Both the position numbers and the translations under genes were made by a program. The notes beneath the pieces were generated by a model. That model was given only the letters and a program-made list of their open reading frames with translations, was not told the DNA's origin and did no database searches. DNA of 64,000 bases from Candidatus Scalindua sp. Its GTDB lineage: Bacteria; Planctomycetota; Brocadiia; Brocadiales; Scalinduaceae. Of this stretch, positions 1 through 9,174 are shown in pieces; the stretch's first letter is position 1; each line of letters starts with the position of its first letter. The stretch is taken from positions 39,500 to 103,499 of the forward strand of contig JABHIW010000132.1 in the NCBI GenBank assembly GCA_018670825.1. Direction: 5' to 3'.

Positions 1-1
1 T

Positions 2-385
2 ACATACAGGGCTGTCAATGACAAGTTTGTCATACTTTTCGAGGCCCACTTTATGCGTAATTACATTCACGTCAGGGATATTGCCAGGGCTTTTATACAC
101 TTGATAGAGAATTTTGATTCAATGAAAAACGAGCCTTACAACGTTGGGTTAAGCGATGCCAATCTCAGTAAGTGGCAGTTGTGCGAAGAGATCAAGAAAC
201 AGATTCCTGGCTTTTATTTTGTAGAAGCCGAAGTGGGTGAAGATCCTGATAAAAGGGATTATATTGTCAGTAACGAGAAAATAGAGTCAACGGGTTTTAA
301 GCCGGTTTATTCACTGCAGAACGGAATCTCCGAGTTAATTAAGGGATACAGGATAATTAAGAGAAGCCAGTATGCCAATGTATAA
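2..385 (+). CDS. NAD-dependent epimerase/dehydratase (SDR), C-terminal part
   Basis: The reading frame is open from the first bases of the window, so the gene begins upstream and about 127 residues remain. The internal Met at 53 is not the start. The remaining part has the layout of the substrate-binding half of extended SDR nucleotide-sugar enzymes: RNYIHVRDIARA, then PYNVG, then a DKRDYIVSNEKIE stretch and the usual C-terminal helix. The Rossmann fold and the YxxxK site are outside the window, so the reaction and sugar cannot be read. It ends 26 bases before the DegT-family gene, which suggests joint work on a deoxysugar nucleotide. Confidence 0.85.
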   Translation, partial: TYRAVNDKFVILFEAHFMRNYIHVRDIARAFIHLIENFDSMKNEPYNVGLSDANLSKWQLCEEIKKQIPGFYFVEAEVGEDPDKRDYIVSNEKIESTGFKPVYSLQNGISELIKGYRIIKRSQYANV

Positions 386-411
386 ATCATTTTGATAAGA
401 TTGGGATAGAG

Positions 412-1593
412 ATGAAACTGAATTGGCAGTTAATGAAAAACAATATAACGCGTGAAGATCTGGATGTGCTGATAGATTATCTAAAGCAGGATGAACCTTT
501 TCTCACACAGTCCACGCAGGTTCGAGAATTTGAAAGAGAATGGGCTGAATGGGTGGGTGTGAAGTATTGTGTATATGTCAACTCGGGTGCATCGGCAAAT
601 CTTTTGACCATAACTGCCTTAAAATATCTTTACGGTGAGGGAGAGATTGTTCTACCGCCGCTGACCTGGGTTTCTGATATCGCTTCTGTGATCCAGAATG
701 ACCTGAAACCTGTGTTTGTGGATATAAACCCAAAAACTCTCTGTATGGATGATGCGCGGATAATATCCGCTCTTTCTGACAGGACAAGGGCTGTATTTAT
801 AACACATGTGCAGGGTTTTAATGGTTTGACTGATCGTTTGATCAACGTTTTAGAAGATAGGAATATTCCTCTTATTGAGGATGTATGTGAGTCTCATGGG
901 GCAACCTTCAAGGGTCGTAAATTAGGTTCCTTTGGTTTAATATCCAATTTTTCCTTCTATTACGCTCACCATATGAGCACTATAGAAGGTGGGATGGTGT
1001 GTACAGATGATAAGAAGGTATATGAGATGATCCGTATGTTGAGGTCTCATGGCATGGTGCGAGAGGGAGAAAATGATGCGACAAAACAAGAGTTTATTGA
1101 CAGGTATCCTGATCTGTCTCCCGATTTTATCTTTGCTTACCCTGCATACAACGTTCGTAACACGGAGATTGGTGCAGTTCTTGGCAGAAATCAGTTGAAA
1201 CGTCTGGATGCAAATAACGAAATAAGAAAAAATAATTTTAAGCTTTTTCTAACAAACCTTGACTCGGCAAAATACAGGATCGACTTTGCATTGGAAGGAA
1301 GTTGCAATTACGCCTTCAATCTTGTAATTAAGACGCCTGATCCGGACTTCCGGGACAAAGTTGAGCAATTATTAACCAAAGCAGGAGTAGAATTCCGGCG
1401 TGGCAGTTCCGGCGGTGGTAATCAACTGAGACAGCCGTATTTAAGGGGCATTATGCCTGAAAAAGAGTATGAAAAATATCCTGAAGTAGAGCATATACAT
1501 TTCTATGGATATTACATCGGTAATTACCCGGATCTGGAAGATGAAAAGATACTTTTGCTCTGTGATATGCTAAATAGAATAGAAGTAAACTGA
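412..1593 (+). CDS. DegT/DnrJ/EryC1-fold sugar 3-dehydratase (ColD/RfbH-like)
   Basis: 393 residues with the fold of PLP sugar aminotransferases: SSG-type phosphate loop (VNSGASANLL, 56-65), the conserved Asp in IEDVCESHGA (D157), and the active-site segment AHHMSTIEGG (185-194). The lysine that normally binds PLP is replaced by His186. This substitution is the hallmark of ColD (GDP-4-keto-6-deoxymannose 3-dehydratase) and RfbH/DdhC (the CDP-sugar version), which remove the C3 hydroxyl instead of transaminating. Length and general sequence resemble ColD (about 390 residues) more than the longer RfbH, but the nucleotide carrier cannot be fixed from sequence alone. Expected product: a 4-keto-3,6-dideoxyhexose nucleotide. 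Neighbours (SDR before, GDP-fucose-synthase and transketolase after) fit a dideoxy or branched sugar pathway. Confidence 0.85.
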   Translation: MKLNWQLMKNNITREDLDVLIDYLKQDEPFLTQSTQVREFEREWAEWVGVKYCVYVNSGASANLLTITALKYLYGEGEIVLPPLTWVSDIASVIQNDLKPVFVDINPKTLCMDDARIISALSDRTRAVFITHVQGFNGLTDRLINVLEDRNIPLIEDVCESHGATFKGRKLGSFGLISNFSFYYAHHMSTIEGGMVCTDDKKVYEMIRMLRSHGMVREGENDATKQEFIDRYPDLSPDFIFAYPAYNVRNTEIGAVLGRNQLKRLDANNEIRKNNFKLFLTNLDSAKYRIDFALEGSCNYAFNLVIKTPDPDFRDKVEQLLTKAGVEFRRGSSGGGNQLRQPYLRGIMPEKEYEKYPEVEHIHFYGYYIGNYPDLEDEKILLLCDMLNRIEVN

Positions 1594-1771
1594 CATTTAC
1601 GCGTAACTTCCACCATAAAATGGTAAACACAAAATTAGATAATAAAAAATCTACAAATTAGATTGAATATTATTTTGATTATCTCAATATTAGGGTCTAG
1701 TAGTAATGGCACAGAGAATAAACTAAATCGTATTAACAAAAATTGTCCAATATATATTTTCAAAAAAAATA

Positions 1772-2656
1772 GTGAAGCTGATTGAAAAAATTAAAAAAGT
1801 TGGAGTTTTACAATTACTGGATGATATTACAGGGAATTTCTTTTCTTATCTACGTTATCTTTGGTGTAGGGTTACAAATTGTACTTATTTTGGTTCATAT
1901 TTAGCCTCTGTGCAAGGGAAAATATATAGACATTATTACATGCAAAAACTAATGGAAAATTATTGTTTAACCGCTAATGGTAAGATTATGGTTTTGGAAA
2001 TAGGTTCATGGGCAGGAAGTAGTGCAATTACGTGGGCTGAAGCAATAAAAAGGCACGGCAAAGAATCGGGAATGGTTTTTTGTGTTGATCCATGGATTAA
2101 TTATTATATTGATTCCTTGGATGATAAAAAAACCTGGGTCCTTAGGACCATGGCAAAGTCCTTTATAAATAACAAGATATTTCATTTGTTTAATCATAAT
2201 ATTACTGCGTCTAAACACGATGATATTATTATAATTCTCAAAAGCTATTCTCATAATTTGTTACCAATGTTCCGAAGTCATCAGTTTGATATAGTCTACA
2301 TAGATGGTAATCATTTGTATGATGCTGTTTTATGTGATATTACGAATGCTGCTGCATTGTTAAAGGATGGAGGAATAATTTGTGGTGATGATTTAGAGCT
2401 TCAATATGAGGAGGTATTTAGTGATAATTTTCGAAAGTTTCACAATATAGACGTATGTACCGATCCACACACAAATAAAAGGTTTCATCCGGGGGTAACA
2501 CTTGCAGTTTGGGAGTATTTTAAATGTGAAGTTTCTTGTTGGGATGGTTTTTGGGCAATGCAAAAGAATAATGATATCTGGGAAAAGGTTTCGATAAAAT
2601 TTGAAGATAATACCATTATCATCCCCAAACATTTAAGACGTACTAAACTTTTTTAA
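1772..2656 (+). CDS. Class I SAM-dependent methyltransferase
   Basis: 294 residues starting at GTG. The SAM-binding motif I is LEIGSWAGSSA (75-85). A later VYIDGNHLYDAV (175-186) and GGIICGDD (200-207) are typical of the Methyltransf_24 group, whose members often O-methylate sugars or small acids. The substrate is not known. It sits between the 3-dehydratase and the GDP-fucose-synthase-like gene with only 2 bases before the latter, so it is probably part of the same deoxysugar operon. The 178 bases upstream are very AT-rich and hold no recognisable gene. Confidence 0.8.
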   Translation: MKLIEKIKKVGVLQLLDDITGNFFSYLRYLWCRVTNCTYFGSYLASVQGKIYRHYYMQKLMENYCLTANGKIMVLEIGSWAGSSAITWAEAIKRHGKESGMVFCVDPWINYYIDSLDDKKTWVLRTMAKSFINNKIFHLFNHNITASKHDDIIIILKSYSHNLLPMFRSHQFDIVYIDGNHLYDAVLCDITNAAALLKDGGIICGDDLELQYEEVFSDNFRKFHNIDVCTDPHTNKRFHPGVTLAVWEYFKCEVSCWDGFWAMQKNNDIWEKVSIKFEDNTIIIPKHLRRTKLF

Positions 2657-2658
2657 TA

Positions 2659-4449
2659 ATGAAGAAAGATTCGAAGATTTATGTGGCCGGCCATACAGGT
2701 TTATTAGGCTCAATGCTCATTGAAAAGTTGAAAGAAAATGGGTTTAATAATGTAATTACCAGGACACATGAAGAGCTGGATTTAACGGAAAGTAGAGAGG
2801 TTAAAAGGTTCTTGGGTCTTACCAGACCTGAATATGTCTTTTTGGCTGCCGGTAAAACAGGAGGTGTTATGGCTAATAAGACCTATCCTGCTGGATTTTT
2901 GCGTGTAAACCTTGCTATACAGAATAATGTATTTGAGGCAGCACAAATATATGAAGTAAATCATTTAGTTTTTTATGGTTCATCATGTATTTATCCAAAA
3001 AATTCAATACAACCAATAAAAGAAAATTATCTTCTAACAGGAGAGTTGGAAGATACAAGCAAAGCTTATGCAACTGCCAAGATTGCCGGGATTATTGCAT
3101 GTAGCGTGTACAATAGCCAATACAATACGAAAAGATTTGTTGCCATAGTCCCAAATACAATGTATGGATCAAACGATAATTTTGATTTAGATACTTCACA
3201 TGTTCTACCTGCTTTGATTAGAAGGTTTCACTATGCTAAAGAAAAGAAAGAAAAAAAGGTTGAATTGTGGGGAAGTGGTAAACCAAGACGAGAATTTATA
3301 TTCGTTGAAGATGTAGCTAACGCTTCAATTTTTGCAATGGAAAATGCAGACAGACTTGAGAACAGGCACTACAATATTGGTACGGGGGTTGATTATTCAA
3401 TAAAAGAATTAGCAAAGATTATTGCAGAAGTAGTGGGATATAAAGGTGAGATTACCTGGGATACTACCAGGCCTGATGGGGCTGCACAAAAGCTTTTAGA
3501 CAGTAGTGATTTCCAAATGTTAGGCCTGAAACCTTCTGTATCACTAGAAGCAGGATTGCGTTTAACCTATGAAGGGTATTTAAAAGAATACAATAATAAA
3601 GAGAATGCAATGAAAAACAATGGCCAGGATAATGCTATATTATTTGATTCTTTAAAACAAAAAGCACTGTGGGTTAGGCAGGAGACTCTTAAAATACATA
3701 GACATGCCCCAGAAACAAGATTGGCATCGTCATTATCTGATGTAGAAATATTCACGGTCTTATATTATGGCAATATTTTGAAATTTGATCCAAAGAATAT
3801 CTACTGGGAAAATAGAGACAGATTTATAATAAGCAAAGGACATGGAGCAATTTCTTTATATCCGATCTTAGCAGACTTGGGTTTTTTTGATAAACGGGAA
3901 TTGGGAAGAGTATGCGATAAAGACTCTTTTCTAGGGGGTATTCCAGACCCTAAAATCCCAGGATTTGAAACTATAAATGGTTCTCTAGGTCATGGACTTG
4001 GAGTAGCCTGCGGTATATCTATAGCGTTAAAGAGGAAAAACTCAAATTCAAAAGTATTTGTCTTATTAGGTGACGGTGAATTGTTTGAAGGGTCAGTTTG
4101 GGAAGCAATTTTATTTGCTTCTCACCATAGATTGGACAACCTAACCATTATTATTGATAACAATAAGATTTCAATGCTTGATTATTGTAAAAATATCATA
4201 GATTTGGGTTCATTAGAGGATAAGTTTAAAGGCTTTAACTGGAACACAATAACTGTTGATGGACATGATGTAGAAAAACTATATATGGCTATAACAAATT
4301 TTGAGAATGATGAGAAAGACCAACCAAAGGTTATAATTGCCAATACAAAAAAGGGGAAAGGTGTTCCTCAATTAGAAAGTGACGTTCTTTGTCATGTAAA
4401 ATCGTTAAAAGAGAATGAGGTCGATGATATACTTAGAGAGCTGAAATGA
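2659..4449 (+). CDS. Fused GDP-L-fucose synthase and transketolase N-terminal subunit
   Basis: 596 residues. Residues 1 to about 315 are a complete GDP-4-keto-6-deoxymannose 3,5-epimerase/4-reductase (Fcl type): AGHTGLLG at 10-17, SSCIYP at 108-113, YATAK at 137-141 and SHVLPAL with His181. Residues 318-596 are the thiamine-diphosphate-binding half of a split transketolase: SKGHG (392-396), GSLGHG (441-446), GDGELFEG (471-478) and the closing NN at 501-502. The second half begins with Met318 (base 3610), preceded by an AAAGAG purine run, exactly where a separate subunit would start. TAATAA lies at 3594-3599 in another frame right at the Fcl C-terminus, so the fusion could be a one-base indel product. 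The partner half follows immediately. Confidence 0.85.
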   Translation: MKKDSKIYVAGHTGLLGSMLIEKLKENGFNNVITRTHEELDLTESREVKRFLGLTRPEYVFLAAGKTGGVMANKTYPAGFLRVNLAIQNNVFEAAQIYEVNHLVFYGSSCIYPKNSIQPIKENYLLTGELEDTSKAYATAKIAGIIACSVYNSQYNTKRFVAIVPNTMYGSNDNFDLDTSHVLPALIRRFHYAKEKKEKKVELWGSGKPRREFIFVEDVANASIFAMENADRLENRHYNIGTGVDYSIKELAKIIAEVVGYKGEITWDTTRPDGAAQKLLDSSDFQMLGLKPSVSLEAGLRLTYEGYLKEYNNKENAMKNNGQDNAILFDSLKQKALWVRQETLKIHRHAPETRLASSLSDVEIFTVLYYGNILKFDPKNIYWENRDRFIISKGHGAISLYPILADLGFFDKRELGRVCDKDSFLGGIPDPKIPGFETINGSLGHGLGVACGISIALKRKNSNSKVFVLLGDGELFEGSVWEAILFASHHRLDNLTIIIDNNKISMLDYCKNIIDLGSLEDKFKGFNWNTITVDGHDVEKLYMAITNFENDEKDQPKVIIANTKKGKGVPQLESDVLCHVKSLKENEVDDILRELK

Positions 4450-5411
4450 AAGATATTTCCATGAAAACAATGAGAGATGCCTTAATAGAGCAGATTTACA
4501 AAAAAATGTTTGACGATGAGATGATTTTCTTTTTGTCTGCTGATTTAGGATCTCCTGTTCTTGACAAAGTAAGAGAAAAATTTGAAGAAAGATTTATAAA
4601 TGTTGGTATTGCTGAGCAAAATCTCATAAATGTGTCCACGGGGTTGGCCTTCGAGGGTTATACTGTATACGCTTATGCCTTAGCACCATTCATAACAATG
4701 AGAGCATATGAACAGCTTAGAGTAAATTTGTCTATATCTGCAGAGTTAATGGATTTAAATGTAAACTTAATTGGAGTTGGAGCTGGTTTAAGCTATGATG
4801 TATCAGGTCCGACACACCATTGTATTGAGGACATCATCATAATGAGGGCCTTGCCTAATTTTATAACAATTTCACCAAGCGACTGCAAAATAGCAGAAAG
4901 TTTAGTAGATTACACAATAGATGTTAAAAAACCTAAATATATAAGGTTGGATGCAAAACCATTACCTCAAATATACAACAAAACAGATAACTTCAATTTA
5001 GAGAATGGATTCTGTGAATTAATAGAAGGAGAAAAGATATGTTTAGTGACTACTGGGAATATGACCCACAATGCATTAAATGCATCAAAAAGACTTCAAG
5101 AGAATAAAATTAATGTTGGAGTTTTAGATATGATAATACTAAAACCAGTCAGAGAGGAGCTATTGTTTAATTTTCTAAAAAAGTATGAATGTATTATTAC
5201 AATAGAAGAGGGGTTTATAAATAAGGGAGGGTTAGACAGTCTTATATTAGATATACTTAACAAATACCAATTGGGTATACGATTAGAAAAATTAGGTTTT
5301 GATGACAAATATGTCTTTGATTTGGGCGGTAGAAACCATTTACATACAATGAACAATCTAGACGAAGAAAGTATAATCAAAATTGTTAAAGAAAATTTAA
5401 ACAGGTTTTGA
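4446..5411 (+). CDS. Transketolase C-terminal subunit
   Basis: 321 residues carrying the pyrimidine-binding and C-terminal domains of a split transketolase. The catalytic Glu that activates the thiazolium is in GIAEQ (Glu57), and the GPTHH motif (121-125) matches the transketolase/DXS signature. Its ATG overlaps the stop of the preceding gene (ATGA), so the two halves are translationally coupled and should form one ThDP enzyme. Split transketolases in sugar clusters are plausible two-carbon transferases. Next to a C3-dehydratase this suggests addition of a ketol or acetyl unit to a keto-sugar nucleotide, as in yersiniose or octose branched sugars. That role is inference; a housekeeping pentose-phosphate function is the alternative. 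Confidence 0.85.
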   Translation: MKDISMKTMRDALIEQIYKKMFDDEMIFFLSADLGSPVLDKVREKFEERFINVGIAEQNLINVSTGLAFEGYTVYAYALAPFITMRAYEQLRVNLSISAELMDLNVNLIGVGAGLSYDVSGPTHHCIEDIIIMRALPNFITISPSDCKIAESLVDYTIDVKKPKYIRLDAKPLPQIYNKTDNFNLENGFCELIEGEKICLVTTGNMTHNALNASKRLQENKINVGVLDMIILKPVREELLFNFLKKYECIITIEEGFINKGGLDSLILDILNKYQLGIRLEKLGFDDKYVFDLGGRNHLHTMNNLDEESIIKIVKENLNRF

Positions 5412-5412
5412 A

Positions 5413-6978
5413 ATGACAGGTAGGAAAGTAGATGTAGTATTAATAAACCCGGGAGATAGGAAACAGATATACCAGGATTTGGCAACTAATATTTCGGCAA
5501 TTGAACCCCCCTTTTGGGTTGCTGTTTTGGCTGCATTTCTCAGGAATAAAGGCTTTGGTGTTGAAATAATAGATGCCAATGCAGGAAATATCTCTCCCGA
5601 AGAAGTATCAAACATAGTTAATGAAATTAAGCCATATTTATCTGCAGTTATAGTTTATGGTTCTCAGCCCTCCGCCTCTACTCAAAATATGACCATTGCA
5701 GGTAAAATCTGCAATGCGTTGAAAAATAATACATCTTCAAAAGTTGTCGCAGGAGGTTTGCATCCATCAGCGCTTCCGAAGAGAACACTAGAGGAAGAGA
5801 ATATTGACTTTGTAATAGAAGGTGAAGGTTTTTATACATTAAAAAGCCTGATTGAAGCATTGAGGATGCCTACAGGTGATTTTTCCAGTATTCCAGGTCT
5901 CTGGTACTTTGATAATGGAACTATTAGGAATAACCCAAAGGCTTCTTTAATAAAAAATTTAGATGAAGTATTGCCTGTTGCGGCCTGGGACATGCTGCCT
6001 ATGGAGAAATACATAGCTCATAATTGGCACTGTTTTGATAATATAGATAATCGAATGCCCTATGGAGCAATATATACAAGCTTGGGGTGTCCTTATTCAT
6101 GTGTTTTCTGCTGCATTAATGTGCCTTTTGGAAAGCCAGGAATACGATACAGGGACCCTGAATTGGTTGTTGAAGAGATAGGGTTGTTGGTAAGAAACTA
6201 TGGAATTAAAAATATAAAAATTATTGATGAACTCTTTGTCTTGCAAGAAGAACACTACATGTCTATAGTTGATTTACTAATAGAAAGTGGATATGACTTA
6301 AATATCTGGGTCTATGCAAGAGTTGATACGGTTAAACATGTACATCTTCAAAAGATGAAAAAAGCTGGCATTAACTGGTTGGCATTAGGGATTGAATCTG
6401 CAAATCCTGATGTAAGAGATGGGGCATCTAAGAAAATGAGAGTAAATGATATTAAAAAAATTGTTAGAATTATTCAAGAAGCAGGAATAAGGGTGATAGG
6501 AAATTATATCTTCGGTCTTCCAGAGGATACTAATGAAACAATGAAGGAAACCCTTGATATGGCGATAGACCTAAACTGTGAATTTGCAAATTTCTACTCT
6601 GCGATGGCATATCCCGGTTCTAAACTATATGATATTGCTGTCAAAGAAGGTTGGGAATTGCCAAGAGAGTGGCATGGATATTCACAACATTCCTATGAAA
6701 CGTTACCTTTGTCAACAAATTATCTAAGTGCAAGAGAAGTCCTCAAATTCAGAGACGATGCATTTCACAAATATTTTGAAAACCAAAAATACCTAAGCAT
6801 GATAGAGAATAAGTTTGGTAATAAGGTAAAAGAATATGTACAAGAAATGACAAAAACGAGATTAAAGAGAAAAATACTTGATGAAGAAAATTCAAGTAAA
6901 CTAAAAGATAATAAAATGGTCATATACGGTTCATTTTCCGGGCTTGATAACAATCAAAATCGAATACCTCAAACATGA
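5413..6978 (+). CDS. Cobalamin-binding radical SAM protein
   Basis: 521 residues. An N-terminal B12-binding-like Rossmann domain (VVLINPGD at 8-15; GGLHPSALP at 114-122) is followed by the radical SAM core with its iron-sulfur motif CPYSCVFC (Cys226, Cys230, Cys233) and the glycine-rich LALGIES and IFGLPEDT segments. This is the class B layout of C-methyltransferases and other tailoring enzymes. It starts one base after the transketolase stop, so it belongs to the deoxysugar operon; methylation or rearrangement of the sugar is plausible but not shown. The canonical DxHxxG cobalamin motif is not obvious. The last roughly 20 residues look unrelated to the family and may be appended from degenerate DNA. 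Confidence 0.85.
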   Translation: MTGRKVDVVLINPGDRKQIYQDLATNISAIEPPFWVAVLAAFLRNKGFGVEIIDANAGNISPEEVSNIVNEIKPYLSAVIVYGSQPSASTQNMTIAGKICNALKNNTSSKVVAGGLHPSALPKRTLEEENIDFVIEGEGFYTLKSLIEALRMPTGDFSSIPGLWYFDNGTIRNNPKASLIKNLDEVLPVAAWDMLPMEKYIAHNWHCFDNIDNRMPYGAIYTSLGCPYSCVFCCINVPFGKPGIRYRDPELVVEEIGLLVRNYGIKNIKIIDELFVLQEEHYMSIVDLLIESGYDLNIWVYARVDTVKHVHLQKMKKAGINWLALGIESANPDVRDGASKKMRVNDIKKIVRIIQEAGIRVIGNYIFGLPEDTNETMKETLDMAIDLNCEFANFYSAMAYPGSKLYDIAVKEGWELPREWHGYSQHSYETLPLSTNYLSAREVLKFRDDAFHKYFENQKYLSMIENKFGNKVKEYVQEMTKTRLKRKILDEENSSKLKDNKMVIYGSFSGLDNNQNRIPQT

Positions 6979-7391
6979 ATACCAAGTTGATGCACTAACG
7001 TTTAAAGAGGATGCACCATTCCTGCAAATCACAGTGTAGCACTATCATTTATGGCAATAATTGGAAAGGCTGGAGAAAAATGGAGAGGGTGCCCCGATCA
7101 AACGCTATGCATACAGGGTCAGTCAAATTTGCACGAGAGGGCGGTTATATTGACATTGCTGTTGCATTGAAAGTGTTTCATAAGAAGTATACTGCTTAGT
7201 GCGTAAGAAAATCAACATAGATGAGGCTGGAAAGCATATGCGCCTCTATTTTATTATCGGTTTGCTTGGTGAACCCGAAGACAACATTGAGTGGGGTTTT
7301 ATCGTTCTTCAAAGAATCATAGCCCCTTTCTTTCCTTTTATCCTTTTTCTGCCCCTTTCCCGGCACTTAGAAATAAAAAATGAGGGAAACT
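6979..7391 (+). pseudogene. Degenerate stretch with radical SAM-like remnant
   Basis: About 410 bases with no intact gene. Several short open pieces in different frames look coding: one overlapping the end of the upstream gene and ending near 7036 (reading LKHEYQVDALTFKED), one around 7030-7190, and one at 7199-7405. The last contains MRLYFIIGLLGEPEDNI, which resembles the strand-loop segment (LYFMIGLPGETEEDI) of cobalamin radical SAM proteins. This looks like the leftover of one or two decayed genes, but the remaining pieces are not recognised. Confidence 0.35.
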
Positions 7392-8462
7392 ATGAACGAC
7401 AATAGTGGTAAAAGTCCATATTTAAGTATTGTTCTTTGCAGCAGAAACGACAATCATGGAGGTAATATGCTGCAACGTATGCAAGTGTCTATTAATGGCC
7501 GATTAGAACAATTGGAAAAACACAGGATAGAATCAGAATTAATCCTGATAGACTGGAACCCTCCGGAAAATAAACCTTTGTTAAAAAAAGCCATTCAGTG
7601 GCAGTCAGGTTTAAAATATTGTTCCATACGCATTATTGAAGTGCCGTACAGGATTCATAGGAGATATAAATATTACAAAAAATTGCCTATTCATGTTATT
7701 GTCGGTATTAATTCCGGAATTAGAAGGGCTAGAGGAAAATTCGTTCTACCGGGACTTATCGACTCAATATGTTCAGATGAGTTGATGCGTTTTGTTGCTT
7801 CAAAAAGTTTGAAAACTGATGCGATGTATCGTGTCGATCGTTGTAATGTTGATAGAAATGTCGTTCAGTACAATACACTACGTGAGCAATTGAACTTTTG
7901 CAGGCAAAACATCATCCGAATTGACACCAAAATTCGATACAATGATTTGCCTGATTTGCATACAGCAGGAAGTGGTGATTTCCAGTTAATGTCAAGACAC
8001 AATTATCATTTATTGCGCGGTTACCGTGAATCAAACATCACAGGTTCTTCTGCTGATACATTATTGTCGTATGCGGTTTATGCCTCTGGTGTGAGAGAAA
8101 TTCCATTAAAAGAACCAATGAGAATCTATCATATTGACCATGATAGTACATATGTTGATAAGTTACAAACAGGTGATAAACCTTTTATTAAATTGGTTTC
8201 TTTACCCTTTATACCAAGATCTATAAGTTTTCGACTTATCTCATTGTACCGAAAATATATTGGCGAAACAAAAACGAGTTACTACTACAAAGGAGTGCCT
8301 GCCCTTCATGGATCTGAGTGTTTCAAGATAATTAGAGATATTCTAGCTGGCAAGTGTTCATACATATTCAATGATAATACATGGGGACTTGCCGGGGAAA
8401 ACTTACCGGAAACATTAATTTCTTTGGCTGAATGGGAGCGAGGAGAAGCAGCTCTGCAATAA
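7392..8462 (+). CDS. GT2-like glycosyltransferase, substrate unknown
   Basis: About 356 residues. The start at 7392 is preferred over the in-frame ATG at 7380, because GAGGG at 7382-7386 sits five bases before it. The N-terminus LSIVLCSRNDNHGGNMLQR has the fold signature of family 2 glycosyltransferases, followed by ELILIDWNPP. The usual DxD is not clear; the equivalent region reads GKFVLPGLIDSICSDE. The middle carries an AGSGDFQLMSR segment, where GT2 enzymes place acceptor-side residues. Likely cytoplasmic. It follows the degenerate stretch and precedes the four-helix-bundle element, so its operon membership is unclear. Confidence 0.65.
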   Translation: MNDNSGKSPYLSIVLCSRNDNHGGNMLQRMQVSINGRLEQLEKHRIESELILIDWNPPENKPLLKKAIQWQSGLKYCSIRIIEVPYRIHRRYKYYKKLPIHVIVGINSGIRRARGKFVLPGLIDSICSDELMRFVASKSLKTDAMYRVDRCNVDRNVVQYNTLREQLNFCRQNIIRIDTKIRYNDLPDLHTAGSGDFQLMSRHNYHLLRGYRESNITGSSADTLLSYAVYASGVREIPLKEPMRIYHIDHDSTYVDKLQTGDKPFIKLVSLPFIPRSISFRLISLYRKYIGETKTSYYYKGVPALHGSECFKIIRDILAGKCSYIFNDNTWGLAGENLPETLISLAEWERGEAALQ

Positions 8463-8601
8463 TGCTTGTATTTCTTATCCACGGAACACTCTGAATACAT
8501 TGAAGTTAAAAGCTTCAAGAGAGAGAAGGGTTAAAAGTTGAAAATAGTTGAAGGTTGAAGAAGTTAAAGGGTATTAGCTTGTTATAAGCAAGGGGGACCA
8601 A

Positions 8602-9174
8602 ATGAGTGAAATTCGAACATTTGAAGATCTGGAGGCTTGGAAAACCGGTCGTGAACTTACAAAGACTATATATTTTCTAACAAAAAAAGATTTTTTTAGT
8701 CGCGATTTTGGATTAACAGACCAGATTTGACGTGCTGCAGTTTCGGTCATGACAAATGTTGCAGAGGGATTTGAAAGAGGTAGCAATAAAGACTTTGTAA
8801 AATTTTTATTCATTGCACGTGGTTCATCGGGTGAGGTGAGAAGCCTGCTTTACGCAGCCTTGGATCAAGACTATATTACCGAAAACGATTTTAATTCTAC
8901 TCATAAACTTTGTATCCAAAGCTCTAAAATTATTTGGGGTTTGATCAAGAATCTACGTGGTAAATCAGGTTGGATCACAGGATTAAAGATACCTGGGTAT
9001 GCACTTGACTCCAGTTGGCAAAAAAATAGATTGGACTGTCACATGCCTCTCTTTCGAGAGGAGTACAGTTCTGGAATCCTCTCGAAAGAGAGGAAAAACA
9101 GTAACTTTGCGCTTTTCGTTGCTGTGGCTAACTATTTCTTTTCCGACTCGTTCGGGTTAGGCCTAAGGGGATAA
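8602..9174 (+). pseudogene. Four-helix-bundle (23S rRNA intervening-sequence type) protein, nonsense-interrupted
   Basis: ATG at 8602 follows an AGGGGGA ribosome site. The frame reads MSEIRTFEDLEAWKTGREL, then GLTDQI, then TGA at 8728-8730, then RAAVSVMTNVAEGFERGS and onward in the same frame. Family members usually read DQIRRAAVSIPSNIAEG here, so the TGA most likely replaces an Arg codon (CGA to TGA). The conserved protein ends near residue 125 (about base 8976). The remaining frame to 9174 covers repeat DNA and is probably not native. The function of these small helical proteins is unknown; they are named from occurrences inside rRNA intervening sequences. Confidence 0.75.
9046..9093. repeat. 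Perfect 17-bp inverted repeat (hairpin)
   Basis: CCTCTCTTTCGAGAGGA at 9046-9062 is exactly complementary to 9077-9093, with a 14-base loop. It is not followed by a T run, so a simple intrinsic terminator is unlikely. It is nested inside a second inverted repeat (8991-9016 / 9198-9223). Confidence 0.7.

Noticed and set aside
412..1593. Perosamine-type aminotransferase
   Set aside because: The PLP lysine is His186, which is not compatible with normal transamination.
5096..5485. 129-residue minus-strand ORF opposite the transketolase C subunit
   Set aside because: A shadow of a well-supported gene; low-complexity composition and no motif.
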